From contig CM037787.1 of assembly GCA_021229015.1 (NCBI GenBank), forward strand, positions 34,671,874 through 34,735,873: DNA of 64,000 nucleotides. Reading direction: 5' to 3'. The notes beneath the pieces were generated by a model, which did no database searches, had not been told where the DNA came from, and saw only the letters and a program-made list of their open reading frames with translations. Positions within the stretch are counted from its first letter, which is position 1. Every line of letters begins with the position of its first letter. Both the position numbers and the translations under genes were made by a program. Below are positions 1 through 9,215 of this stretch, piece by piece. This DNA comes from Solen grandis (lineage: Eukaryota; Mollusca; Bivalvia; Adapedonta; Solenidae).

Positions 1-579
1 ATAAACAAAGAAAATCGCTTTTGTCATACATATTTTAAAGTTCAGTAAATTGATCATTAAATTTTAAATATGCTTTTTTCAACCACATTATGTGATTCTG
101 GATAAATCATTTTCACAACTTCAGAGACACAAATTTTGATGATATCACCCTGACCTTTTATTGTAAGATTAATCTATTTAGTAGCATGTAACTGATTTAA
201 ATTATCATTGTTTTGGAGTTAGCACTTCTTGACATCTTGATCTTAAGTCTTAAATTAGTTCATGAATATTTATGAGGTAAAGGAAAAAATGCTGAACCTG
301 GGTTGGTAGACTGAAATCACTGAGTTACCATGTGACACCGGTTACATACATTTCAGTGAACACTTAATACTGTTGGCTGAAAACCAGTAATATTTTGACA
401 TCACATGGATATATCGTTGAAATCAACTGTAACAGATTTTCCCAAGATGTATGATGAAAGGAAATTACCATCAAACACGAGTCTTTATTTGCATATGAAA
501 TTAATGCATATATCCATATCAGAGTGTGATAGATATCAGAGTGTGATAGATATCAGAGAGTGACCTGGATCTGTTGTAG
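1..579. other. 5' edge of window: SNUPN intron
   Basis: No coding exon is recognisable here. The stretch ends at the acceptor before the first visible SNUPN exon, so it is read as intron; the exons for the importin-beta-binding N-terminus must lie left of the window. A short tandem duplication (unit about 20 bp, containing GTGTGATAGATATCAGAG) lies at about 517-560, just before the acceptor. Confidence 0.6.
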
Positions 580-684
580 CTGATGGAGTCCAAGTGGTTG
601 ACCAGTCTCCCCGATGACTTTGAGACAGACTGGACGATGGTCGTGTGTCCAGTGGGACAGCGGTGTCAGATGCTGGCTATAGAT
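580..684 (+). CDS. SNUPN: SNUPN visible exon 1
   Basis: Starts after the acceptor TTGTAG and ends before GTGAGT, giving exactly 35 codons. It encodes LMESKWLTSLPDDF and WTMVVCPVGQRC, the start of the m3G-cap-binding domain. The ATG at 583 is internal to the exon and is probably not the translation start, because the family has an N-terminal importin-binding region upstream. Confidence 0.85.
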
Positions 685-2081
685 GTGAGTACTGGACATG
701 TTGTCATGGTGACAAGTTTTGTAAAATGTATTATTATACACCAGCTTCTCAAAGCAGAGGGGAGGCCATATAGGAATTATGTGCTTTGTCCCGTCACACC
801 TAGTTTTCACTGACTTTTCATATTGGTAGTCAAGATGGTGTTACGAGAGATAGTGATAGATTTTGCACTAAAGTTAAATACCTGAATGAGGTATTGTCTA
901 ATCATGAAACTTACATCCTTAGAATCTGTCTCATGTCCAAAAATGACTGAAATACTGTAGAAACAAACAAATACATCAGAACATTCCGAAATAAATGTCG
1001 TTGACATGTCACCTTTAGTTACATGAATATATAATTACAGTTTTGAAGATGAAATTGCCTTATTCTTTTCATTTTTTGTTTTCATACCAGGGAGAGACAA
1101 AGTGTTTTAGCAAGAAGGGGTTCAAACTCCCGGGCTACTTCTTGTCTGTACTACCAGGAGGCAATGGTAATGAGTATGGCTTTGGTCCCACAGGTAAGAT
1201 TTGCCCTGTGGCCTGCTCCGGTCTGTATCTGATCACACTTGTTAGAGACTTACTTAACTATTAAACTGTATACATTTAATACTTGTACTTATGGTAACAA
1301 ATTAAAATGGAGAGCTATATAGAAAAACATGCATGTTGTCAAGTTTTGACATACAATAAGTTCATTATTATTTTTGTATTGTTGAGTCACTGTGGTGTAG
1401 TAAGGATATTCATCACCTTCAATGATAGCTCATGTTAACCCTAGCGGTTCAAATTTTTTTATGTTTTATCCTAAGTCAGAAAATGACTTGAGGGTCTTGA
1501 CAATACATGATGCTGTTATTAATTGCTTGATGCTGTGAAAGTAGTGGCCTGGAAACAAGAAGAAACTCCATTTGAGTATAATTTTCAGACTGATTAGGGT
1601 TTGATTTGGTTTGCTTCTATTCATTATCTTTGAAATAAAAAGTACAGTAAATCTAGATTAGAAAATTCCAAAGCTTAATCTTTAGTTAAACATTGTGTAA
1701 AATGGTGGTTAAGAGTTTAATGAGATAGTTGCCATTGTTTCTGTTGCCAGTGGTTACCTTGCTGGACTGTATTTACCACGAGGAGATGAAGACTTACTTT
1801 GTCTTAGACTGCCTATTGTGGGCCAGTGAAGACCTCAAACAAATGACGGTGAGAAGATATTGTCATGGTTAAATTTGGAAAATTTTAATTACTATTTAAC
1901 TATTGAATTTTATCTATTGAATTAGAATAATCCTTAGGATGTTTTTAGCTTGACTTTTTCAAGGAAAAAAGTCCAGATATTGTCATCATTGTGATGTCAA
2001 AGAATGGATCAAATCTGCCTTTAATCTGGTGCCTTTGTCAGGATCAAAGAAAACTTGAGAAAAGATATGGAATGTCAAAGG

Positions 2082-2119
<38 letters not shown>

Positions 2120-4100
2120 TTAATTATAAAAAAAGAAATGTGTGATAAAATTCCATTTATGGTATACTTTTTCAGTATTTGGAACGAATAAAGTTTTTGA
2201 AGCGTGAGATCAACAGAAAACCAGAAATTAAGTATATAACAGATCGAAATATGGTAAGTTGTTAAGACATTATTGAGAATTGATTTCATTGCTGTTTGTG
2301 ACAGTGGCCAGGTGGTCAGAGTGTCCTCCTGGAAATGGGAGGTCATGTTTCAATACTCAGCAGCAGTATATCAAAGGCTAATCAGATAGTATCCGTAAAC
2401 TGGTATAACTCCCTGTAGTTCAATTTACTAATTGCTACTGCTAATTTTGAACCCTGGTAAATAACTGTTAACACAAATATGTTACATGTACTTTGTAAAC
2501 ATTATGAAAATATGCAATAGATAGAATAGAAATAATGATACATATATGACATCTAGAGAGATTAACAAATGAATGGTTATGTATTCTTTTCAGTACAAGA
2601 TTGTGCCATTGTATCAATACACAGCCAATTCGAAGGGCATTGATGAAGCTATCAGGCAGTCAACATTTGAGGTCAGTGGATTCTGTATACATACTTAAAG
2701 AATTATGATGAGATCTCTTTTTCTTTAAACCTTTACCTCATGAATATTCATATACAATTTTTTTTTAAATTGATGAATATTATTTTTCTTTACTGTAACT
2801 TTAAATGGTCTCTATGAAACAAGGTAGTTGGGACTGGATAGAATCTGAGCTTCAACATGAGCAAACAGGGAAGACTGGGTCTGCTCTGTTTGCCAGTGCA
2901 TCAAAACAAGTTTATGAGGTAAAGGCTGAAAGAAGCACTTAACCGGTCTAAAAAATTTGCAGTATTGTCCATTAAGATGAGTCCAAAAATGTTATGCTGG
3001 GTAGAAACTACTAGGAAATGTTATGTTTGAAATGTAGAGATATTTGTTAGTGAAACACTACATTATTATAGCCCCATTACACTTTGATAAGTGGGGGCTG
3101 TAAGCAATTGTGTGTGTGTTGTCCCCTTTTACAAAAAGTTCAATTTCTTTGTATGTGGTGTAGCTCTTGTAGAGATTTAACTCCAATCTAACAAATATTG
3201 GAAGAAATCATGATAATCAGAATAATAAAAAATATATGTTAAATCTCATAGAAAATTTTACACCACATATAATTGTCTTTTCTGTTGTTTTACTAAGAGG
3301 TCCTTCTATTCGAGTTAATTATTTGTGGAAGTTATAACTTAACTTGCCTTGTTTCAGATTGATGGATTGTTGTTCTTCAAAAATGAAGGATCATTTGTAT
3401 CTGGGAGCACAGACGATGTCCTGTGGACCAAGTTGTATATATTGCCCGATTTGTTTGAGATATTGCTATTCCAAAGAAGTACATGTCCGAGAAACCCCAA
3501 AATTACACAGACTTTGAGAGTTTTGTTGATGATGTGCAGAATAATAAGTATAAAGATAATAAGAAAAAGAAGAAAGTCAAGGTTCATTTTGTTCCAAAAG
3601 TTGATCTAGAACTTCCTCCTCAACCAGAGGAAGAGAAGAAGAAAAAGAAGAAGAAAAAGAAGTATGCACAGTATTGTTACTATGGACCTGAGGAGGGTTT
3701 CCGTGGTCGAGGCTGGAATAGGGGGAGGGGGAGAGGTGGGGGTAGAGGAAAGGGACAGGAACATACCGCTACAGTAGAGGAGGATCATGGGGAAAGGGGC
3801 GTTGGACGCGGAAGAAGTTATTCCAATTACTTAGCATCAGCAGGGGGAGATTATAACATTCCCCAGGGTAAAAGGAGTGTCTATGGGAGAGGCATAGCCA
3901 GTGGAAATTCTTATTATGGAGACTATCAGGATTTGTACTATCCCCCCTCTGGGTATGCCCAGAATCAAGGTGGTCGAAGGCTGACTGGGAAGCAATCTCA
4001 GTATGATGTTTATGGAATGAACGAGTTAGAATCAGCACTGCCATATTATGACTACAACTCTGGTCGAAAACCAGCCAGGCGTGGATACAAGCTGTTTTGA
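580..4100 (+). CDS. SNUPN: Snurportin-1 (SNUPN), 3' six exons, 5' end outside window, frameshifted in last exon
   Basis: Snurportin-1 binds the trimethylguanosine cap of spliceosomal snRNAs and, with importin beta, carries snRNPs into the nucleus. Six exons are joined: 580-684, 1091-1193, 1751-1848, 2176-2253, 2594-2671 and 3358-4100, all with AG acceptors and GT donors and with compatible phases. The order of motifs follows the cap-binding domain: DWTMVVCPVGQR, then FLSVLPGGNGNE, then TLLDCIYHEEMKTYFVLD, then IDGLLFF with GSTDDVLW, then DIAIPKKYMSEKP. The N-terminal importin-beta-binding region is not in the window. Two oddities: exon 6 needs a one-base shift near 3456-3459 to stay in frame, and the C-terminus is a long Lys-rich and RGG-rich tail that I do not know from vertebrate snurportin. 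The middle part (exons 4 and 5) is more divergent than the rest. The family call is firm; the exact structure is less so. Confidence 0.85.
1091..1193 (+). CDS. SNUPN: SNUPN visible exon 2
   Basis: Acceptor ATACCAG, donor GTAAGA. It encodes GETKCFSKKGF followed by FLSVLPGGNGNEYGFGPT, which matches the conserved LPGGN segment of snurportin. Ends with one base of a split codon completed by the next exon. Confidence 0.85.
1751..1848 (+). CDS. SNUPN: SNUPN visible exon 3
   Basis: Acceptor TTGCCAG, donor GTGAGA. It encodes VVTLLDCIYHEEMKTYFVLD, the most recognisable snurportin motif (LDCIYxExxxTYxVLD). This holds cap-contacting strands in known structures. Confidence 0.88.
2176..2253 (+). CDS. SNUPN: SNUPN visible exon 4
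   Basis: 78 bases, 26 codons, acceptor TTTTTCAG and donor GTAAGT. It encodes YLERIKFLKREINRKPEIK, a charged segment more divergent from vertebrate snurportin than its neighbours. Assigned mainly by position, phase and splice sites. Confidence 0.65.
2594..2671 (+). CDS. SNUPN: SNUPN visible exon 5
   Basis: 78 bases, 26 codons, acceptor CTTTTCAG and donor GTCAGT. It encodes YKIVPLYQYTANSKGIDEAI ending in FE, which joins to IDGLLFF in the next exon as in the family (FEVDGLLFY in vertebrates). Confidence 0.75.
3358..4100 (+). CDS. SNUPN: SNUPN terminal exon with frameshift and RGG-rich tail
   Basis: Acceptor GTTTCAG. The first 34 codons encode IDGLLFFKNEG and LWTKLYILPDLFE in one frame. The family match then continues (DIAIPKKYMSEKPQNY) in the frame one base back, so a base is missing or the ribosome would have to slip near 3456-3459; a TGA lies at 3456-3458 in the second frame. 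After the shift the frame is open to TGA at 4098. The tail holds two Lys runs (about 3556-3581 and 3630-3662), an RGG-type block (about 3700-3760) with GRGWNRGRGRGGGRGKG, and Tyr/Gly-rich sequence. The tail suggests RNA binding or arginine methylation; that is inference. Confidence 0.8.
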
Positions 4101-6255
4101 GCAATATATATTGATAAGTTATTTTGAGAAACTGTCAGTATTGTACAAAAACTGCATCAAAAGTCACATGTAAGACACTGAATAGGTTGAGAAAGCACTC
4201 GTTTTTAAGTTCTGTTTTATTAAAGGATTGTGTCTCCAACACTAGTAAGCAGTATATGAAAATTTCTGGAATACATGTACATTTTCTGCACATTTTCCAA
4301 CATGAGCTGATTTTCTTAATTTAGGTGGACTAGATGAGCCATATATGTAACCTGAGCATTTTTCATACCTTCGACCAGTTTTGATGGGAGTCATGACCCT
4401 TACACTTAAGTTTATAAGAGTCATTTTTAGCTAGACTATTTGAAGAATAGTGAGAGCTATCCTAGTCACCCTGGCGTCGGCGTAACACTTAAGCTCAAGG
4501 TGCTGCGTGCAAGTTTTTCTATCTTCTTATATCTCCACAACCACTAAAGGTATTCACTTGAAACTTCACACACATCTTCAGGGTCATAATTGTAGCTCAC
4601 TGACCAAGACCCATAACTCATGCATGGATTTTTACTGAATTATTCCCCTTTGTGAACTTAGAAATTCCTAATAAAGGTTATGCGTGCAAATTCAATTTCC
4701 ACAACCACCAAAGGTATTCACCTTAAACTTCACACTTGTCTTCAGGGTCATAATAGTACACCAACACCCATAACTCAAGCATGGATTTTAATGGAATGTA
4801 TCCCTTTTGTGATCATATGAAAATACACCCATAAATATTTCAAAGTCATGTTATTGCTTTTTGTTACTTGTTAAAAAAAAAAACTATCATACATTTTGAC
4901 AGATACATGTCCCTTTAAAGATTCAGCATTTTTTTTTTCATACTATAAAGCACTGAGAATTGTTGAGCGTGATGTCTCCCTGACTGCTCTTGTTTTTTTT
5001 TTCATTTCTACATGTGTTGAGATACTGAGCTAATTTAGGGTATGTAGGAAATGTGATATATTACAGACTTACCACTTCCCCATGCACATTCTTAAATGAA
5101 TAATGGCCCTTGCACTGAGATAATGTCTACCACAAATTATTTTGCAGATTTGGGCATTTGTTTCTTATGAATACATCTAGCTTTAAGTGTTTTATCTTCT
5201 GTCTTTTTAATACACTGTTTTAACTTTTATTGCAATTGCACCCTGCCCCCATCACTCACAAACACAACAGCAATTCTCCATAAGGTCATCTCCATTACTT
5301 ATATGTACATGTTTATGTATAAATGTTTGTATACAGAAGTTGGATAACATGTAACATCTGCCTGAACAGGAAGTGTTACTTTTTTTTTCATAGTTGAGAT
5401 ACATTCAGAGAAATATTTTATCATTAAGTATAAATTCCATTTCTAAATTTCCTTATACAAATGTGTATAATATTATGTATTTTTTTCTTTTGAACAAATG
5501 GCAGGACATTGGCTTTTTTTCAGAGTTTATGTTGAAAAATACAATACATATGTATCTTAGAATTTCTCTCTGAGTACGGCCAAAGGATGGCAATTATTGA
5601 AGTTCTTTAGTTTATAGCTGTGGTTAAGAATGGGACATTCCAAATATCTTGAGCATTGATGAAAGGAAAAATTATTTTTTTATTATTTTTATTGATAATT
5701 TCTATGAAACCCTTAATGTGACTGAACTATAATATCCATGATTTAATTGACACCAAATCACTTAAACACCAATGCTAAGCCAGGGATACCTGATTACAAT
5801 AGTTTTCCTTTTATCATACCTTTAGGCAGGATTCTCACTGGATTCTGGAGTCTCTGACAAAAATTTTGCCTAACTATTGACAGTCCTTCAAAATATTAAT
5901 ATAGGGAGCTGTTCAGAAAAATTGGAATCTTTTTCTCAAATTTCAGCGTCTTCCTTAGGAGTTTGTGAGGACTCGGCTGAAATAGTCTGCTATTAGTGTC
6001 TTGAATGTCAATCCAGAGTATTCTGTCTAATAAATGGAACAAATGTGTGAAAATGGTACTGGATGTTTTGTATTTGCCTTTGTATTGTGTTCAAGTCTTT
6101 GTTTTGTATTTCATACATTTTTCCTTAATACTATTATGAAGAATTTAACAAAGTATGTAAATAAAACCTGTAAGATTATCATGTCTTAAAAATTTGTATT
6201 AGTTCAATAAATCACAGGTAATGTACATCAGTTGTGTGTTCAATGATTTTAAAAT
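4101..6255 (+). other. SNUPN: SNUPN 3' UTR and downstream DNA
   Basis: No further coding exon is seen after the stop at 4098-4100. Candidate polyadenylation signals AATAAA are at 6160-6165 and 6206-6211, so the 3' UTR may be about 2 kb long. A pearl-like tandem-core repeat lies inside it at about 4429-5006. The rest is AT-rich with several poly-T runs. Confidence 0.5.
4429..5006. repeat. Pearl-like tandem-core repeat, short copy
   Basis: Opens with TAGCTAGACTATTTGAAGAA and CACCCTGGCGTCGGCG and closes with GAGCGTGATGTCTCCCTGAC followed by TGCTCTTGTT, the same ends as the larger element at 13657-14787. Between them are about two degenerate core units, each with GCGTGCAA, CCACAACCAC, AAAGGTATTCAC and a CATAACTCA block. 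Confidence 0.65.
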
Positions 6256-6265
6256 AAAAGTGAAG

Positions 6266-6522
6266 AGGCGCTTCCGTGGCCGAGAGGGTAAAGTCGCTGA
6301 CTTTAACACTCACTCAGCACCTCACCGCATGGGTTCGAATCCCGACAGGGTCATTTGGACTTTCATGTGGGGAAGCCTTCCAGCTGGCTTGCGGTAGGTT
6401 GGTGGTTTTACCCGGATGCCTCTTTGCATTCGGGGTCTTCCTCCACCTGTAATTAGCTGGACGTCGCTATATAACTGAAATACTGTCGAAGTGACGGTAA
6501 ACTCATATAGTCAAGTCAAGCC
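6266..6522 (+). mobile_element. tRNA-derived SINE, full length, with target-site duplication
   Basis: The head has a tRNA-like A box (GTGGCCGAGAGGGT) and B box (GGGTTCGAATCCC), resembling Leu/Ser tRNA. The body has GGTTGGTGGTTTTACCC and GGGGTCTTCCTCCACC, similar to the Meta-type core known from molluscan SINEs, and it ends in TCAAGTCAAG. It is flanked by a 10-bp duplication, AAAAGTGAAG at 6256-6265 and AAAAGTTAAG at 6523-6532, with one mismatch. Not a functional tRNA gene. Confidence 0.85.
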
Positions 6523-6532
6523 AAAAGTTAAG

Positions 6533-8110
6533 GGTTTGGACCTTATTGGGGAAGACTTTTCATGAGCAAAAAGTGTCAATCCTTTTTGGATTAACACAGG
6601 TATTAAGAACTTGCTTCCTGATGTATGTAAAGGTAATGTTTACTTGTTACACTACTGGTTATAATTAGTACACCCACACATCACAGAAGTTTGGGCTATA
6701 TAGGAACCCAGCTTGTCTCTACTCACACTACATGAAGACAAGGCAGGATGTAGGGGTAACAGTCACCTTTAGTGATAGTTCTTGTAAAAACATATTTCTT
6801 TTCTTTTTTCTAAATATAAAAAATATCTGAGCATGGTTCAATCGTCTATCTTTGCTAAATGGGTATTTTTCCTCCAGTTCCAATTATTGGAGTAACATAT
6901 CAATAAATGTTTAGGGATAGGGATTTTAACAACTCAAAAATCTACATATTTTACAATGGCTATTTAGAAAATATTGCATAGGGTTTTAATGAGGGTTTAA
7001 ATGACAAACTGATAAGTTGAGTTTAATATAAGATTTAATTTAATCATCCTGCAACATTATACAGAGATGGCAATCACCTCTAGTACAGATCATTAGCCAG
7101 CACAGGCTGGTATTGCACTTGTACCAACCCTGACTTCTCATCAGGTGGAGTTCTACATTGATACCACATACCACAGATTACAGCAATATAGGAAGTGTCT
7201 GCAAAAAAAACAACCAACTAAAACATTTAAGCACAGAACTCAAGCATTTCAAATAAACAGTCTGCATATTTAATATGAAAAAAATGGCTTAAAAAAGGAG
7301 CTATTTCATCTACCCATATCAATAATATGTAAATTTATCTTTATTTCTAAAAGAGGAAAAGTTGCACTGTGTCATGGCAGTGTCAAATCATGGTTACACT
7401 ATAATTACAGACTAATGAATGTTGCCAATATCTGGTAGTGGAAACCTGTGTTAAAGTGATATTGACAGAGGATGTAGCTTTAAGCAGGTTTGTAAAAGTA
7501 TATAGATCGCATCATTAACCTATGATAATAGTTATATTGTACATATTTTATTTGGCTGCTGATGCCATTGTATTTTGATGTTAAGAGTTTCTCGAAAGGC
7601 TACATGCTATGTTGTAAGTCTACACTTCATATGTAAATTTACTGGCCAATCAAAATTCAGCATTTATGATTGGTAAAAAGTATTATTAGTAATAGTTGTC
7701 TGTACTCGTATACATAATTACCAATAGCATTATAATATAGACAGGTGATTAAATGTCTCCTACAGGGGAAAGACAACAGACCTGTACAGAGGTCGTCTCT
7801 CCTCATAAATTACATTCTTAATGAATAAAGAGTGAAAAACATAGCCTTTGATCTTTTATCATACAGCAAATATTGCTGATAGATGACCAATGGATAAATC
7901 TATGACCTTTGCATTAGCTGACAAAAGATACGTTAAAACTTTCACCTCAATCAAACAATTGTCCACATGGTAAAGTACTAAAAGGTCACCGCTCAGATCC
8001 ACCATAGCAAGCTTGACAGTCAATGAATCAGCTGATAATAACTAAGGCAAAACCTATAATGAATAAAGTATAAATAAATAAGTTTGGTCCGTCCATTGGT
8101 GGAGAGGGCT
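6533..8110. other. Intergenic DNA and probable DCTN3 3' UTR
   Basis: No coding signal was found on either strand. The part adjoining 8111 should be the 3' UTR of the minus-strand DCTN3 exon. A minus-strand AATAAA (TTTATT on the plus strand, near 7341) could be its polyadenylation signal. Confidence 0.45.
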
Positions 8111-8197
8111 TCATTCCTTGGGTTTCTGTTGCTTTTCCATCTCCAGCCTGGTCAGTGTCTCATCCCACTGGACAAACTGTTTGGACAGAATGTTAAT
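8111..8197 (-). CDS. DCTN3: Dynactin subunit 3 (p24), terminal coding exon
   Basis: Dynactin subunit 3 is a small coiled-coil protein in the shoulder of the dynactin complex, the cofactor of cytoplasmic dynein. On the minus strand a pyrimidine-rich acceptor ending CACACCTCAG at 8198 precedes 28 codons and a TGA (8111-8113). The peptide INILSKQFVQWDETLTRLE followed by MEKQQKPKE matches the vertebrate DCTN3 C-terminus, whose signature is LLSKQFVQWDELL. Only this last exon is visible. The upstream exons should lie to the right, but the 100-N gap at 8473 intervenes and DMXL exons begin at 9149, so they are probably in unassembled sequence or the scaffold is misjoined. Confidence 0.75.
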   Translation of the reverse strand: MNILSKQFVQWDETLTRLEMEKQQKPKE

Positions 8198-8472
8198 CTG
8201 AGGTGTGGTCAAGGGGAAAATCAGTCTGTCCCAAAAATAAGAATCACCAAAAATAAAATGTTCACATTTTTTGTCTTTCAAATCTTTCATTGGCAAATAA
8301 AAATTAAAGGTCTTCTACAGTCCAGTGTTAAAGGTATGGAAGGTACATCTGTACCATGAGCACCAGCTGTTGAACGTGGAAAGTTGGCAGAGCCTCAAAC
8401 CCTTCCCTTAGCAGGTGATCTTGATATGGATATACCATTTCATACCACAAACACGAAGGATACTTATGCTAG
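8198..8472. other. DCTN3 last intron or flanking sequence
   Basis: Short stretch between the DCTN3 exon and the gap. No exon was recognised on either strand; an apparent reading frame across the N run is an artefact. Confidence 0.4.
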
Positions 8473-8572
8473 NNNNNNNNNNNNNNNNNNNNNNNNNNNN
8501 NNNNNNNNNNNNNNNNNNNNNNNNNNNNNNNNNNNNNNNNNNNNNNNNNNNNNNNNNNNNNNNNNNNNNNNN
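8473..8572. other. Assembly gap (100 N)
   Basis: Exactly 100 N, the conventional placeholder for a gap of unknown size. It separates the orphan DCTN3 exon from the 5'-truncated DMXL gene. Confidence 0.98.
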
Positions 8573-9148
8573 CTGTGCTTCATCCAGGGTCTTCCCTTAT
8601 TTATGGATCTCACTTCTATGAATATACCCCTGCTGCTCTTGAATAAGGGGTTGAACTTTGATTACACATGTTTAGTGCTGTTGCATCAATAGTCAGATTT
8701 CTAAGTCTATCCTTTAAAGACTTAATATTTGACAAATTAGGGCTCATGTTTGATTGGCTGTTACGTAAACAATATGATGAAACCAAACTTTCTGTCAAAG
8801 AAGTGTTTATCATAATATACACATGTTATCAAAGACACAACAAACTTTAAGTTATGATTTCAGATGAAAAAAACAACCCTCAAATCTTTATACATGTATT
8901 TCTTTAGTGCCTCAATTTGCAGCAAGCACGGCTATAGAAGACTACAAATTTGAATAAACCTAAGGGATCTCAGATTTCTTCTTATGTTGACCACTGACTG
9001 AAAGAAGCATTTAAACCTATCTGTTGAATGTAGACTTAATTATGTAATTTGTAACTTACCTGTGAAGTCTAGTGCTTATGATGTAGAAATTCATGGCATA
9101 GATTAACCTATACACAGCCATATGATTGTAACATGGTAAACATTGCAG
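8573..9148 (+). other. DMXL intron sequence upstream of first visible exon
   Basis: No exon found. The first visible DMXL exon begins in split-codon phase, so an upstream exon must exist, most simply inside or beyond the gap at 8473-8572. Confidence 0.5.
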
Positions 9149-9215
9149 GCCTTCATCCCCTGTATGCCAGGTCCAGTTCTCTCCTGATGGTCTTCTGTTT
9201 GCCTCCATTGGAAAG
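9149..9215 (+). CDS. DMXL: DMXL visible exon 1
   Basis: Acceptor ATTGCAG, donor GTGAGT. Encodes PSSPVCQVQFSPDGLLFAS with IGK, a WD40 strand motif equivalent to WSPDGEYFATAGK in vertebrates. Begins with the last base of a codon started in an unseen exon. Confidence 0.88.

Noticed and set aside
2295..2400. tRNA-like SINE head in a SNUPN intron
   Set aside because: GTGGCCAGGTGGTCAGAGTG looks like an A box, but the B box and tail are too degraded to define an element.
3769..4104. Minus-strand frame opposite the SNUPN last exon
   Set aside because: Shadow of the plus-strand coding sequence; composition and motif support belong to the SNUPN frame.
6266..6350. Possible Ser/Leu tRNA gene
   Set aside because: A and B boxes are present, but no cloverleaf with acceptor pairing is evident and the unit continues into a SINE body with a target duplication.
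8384..8692. Open frames on the plus strand running through the N block
   Set aside because: The length is created by translating N as X; the real sequence on either side has no family match.
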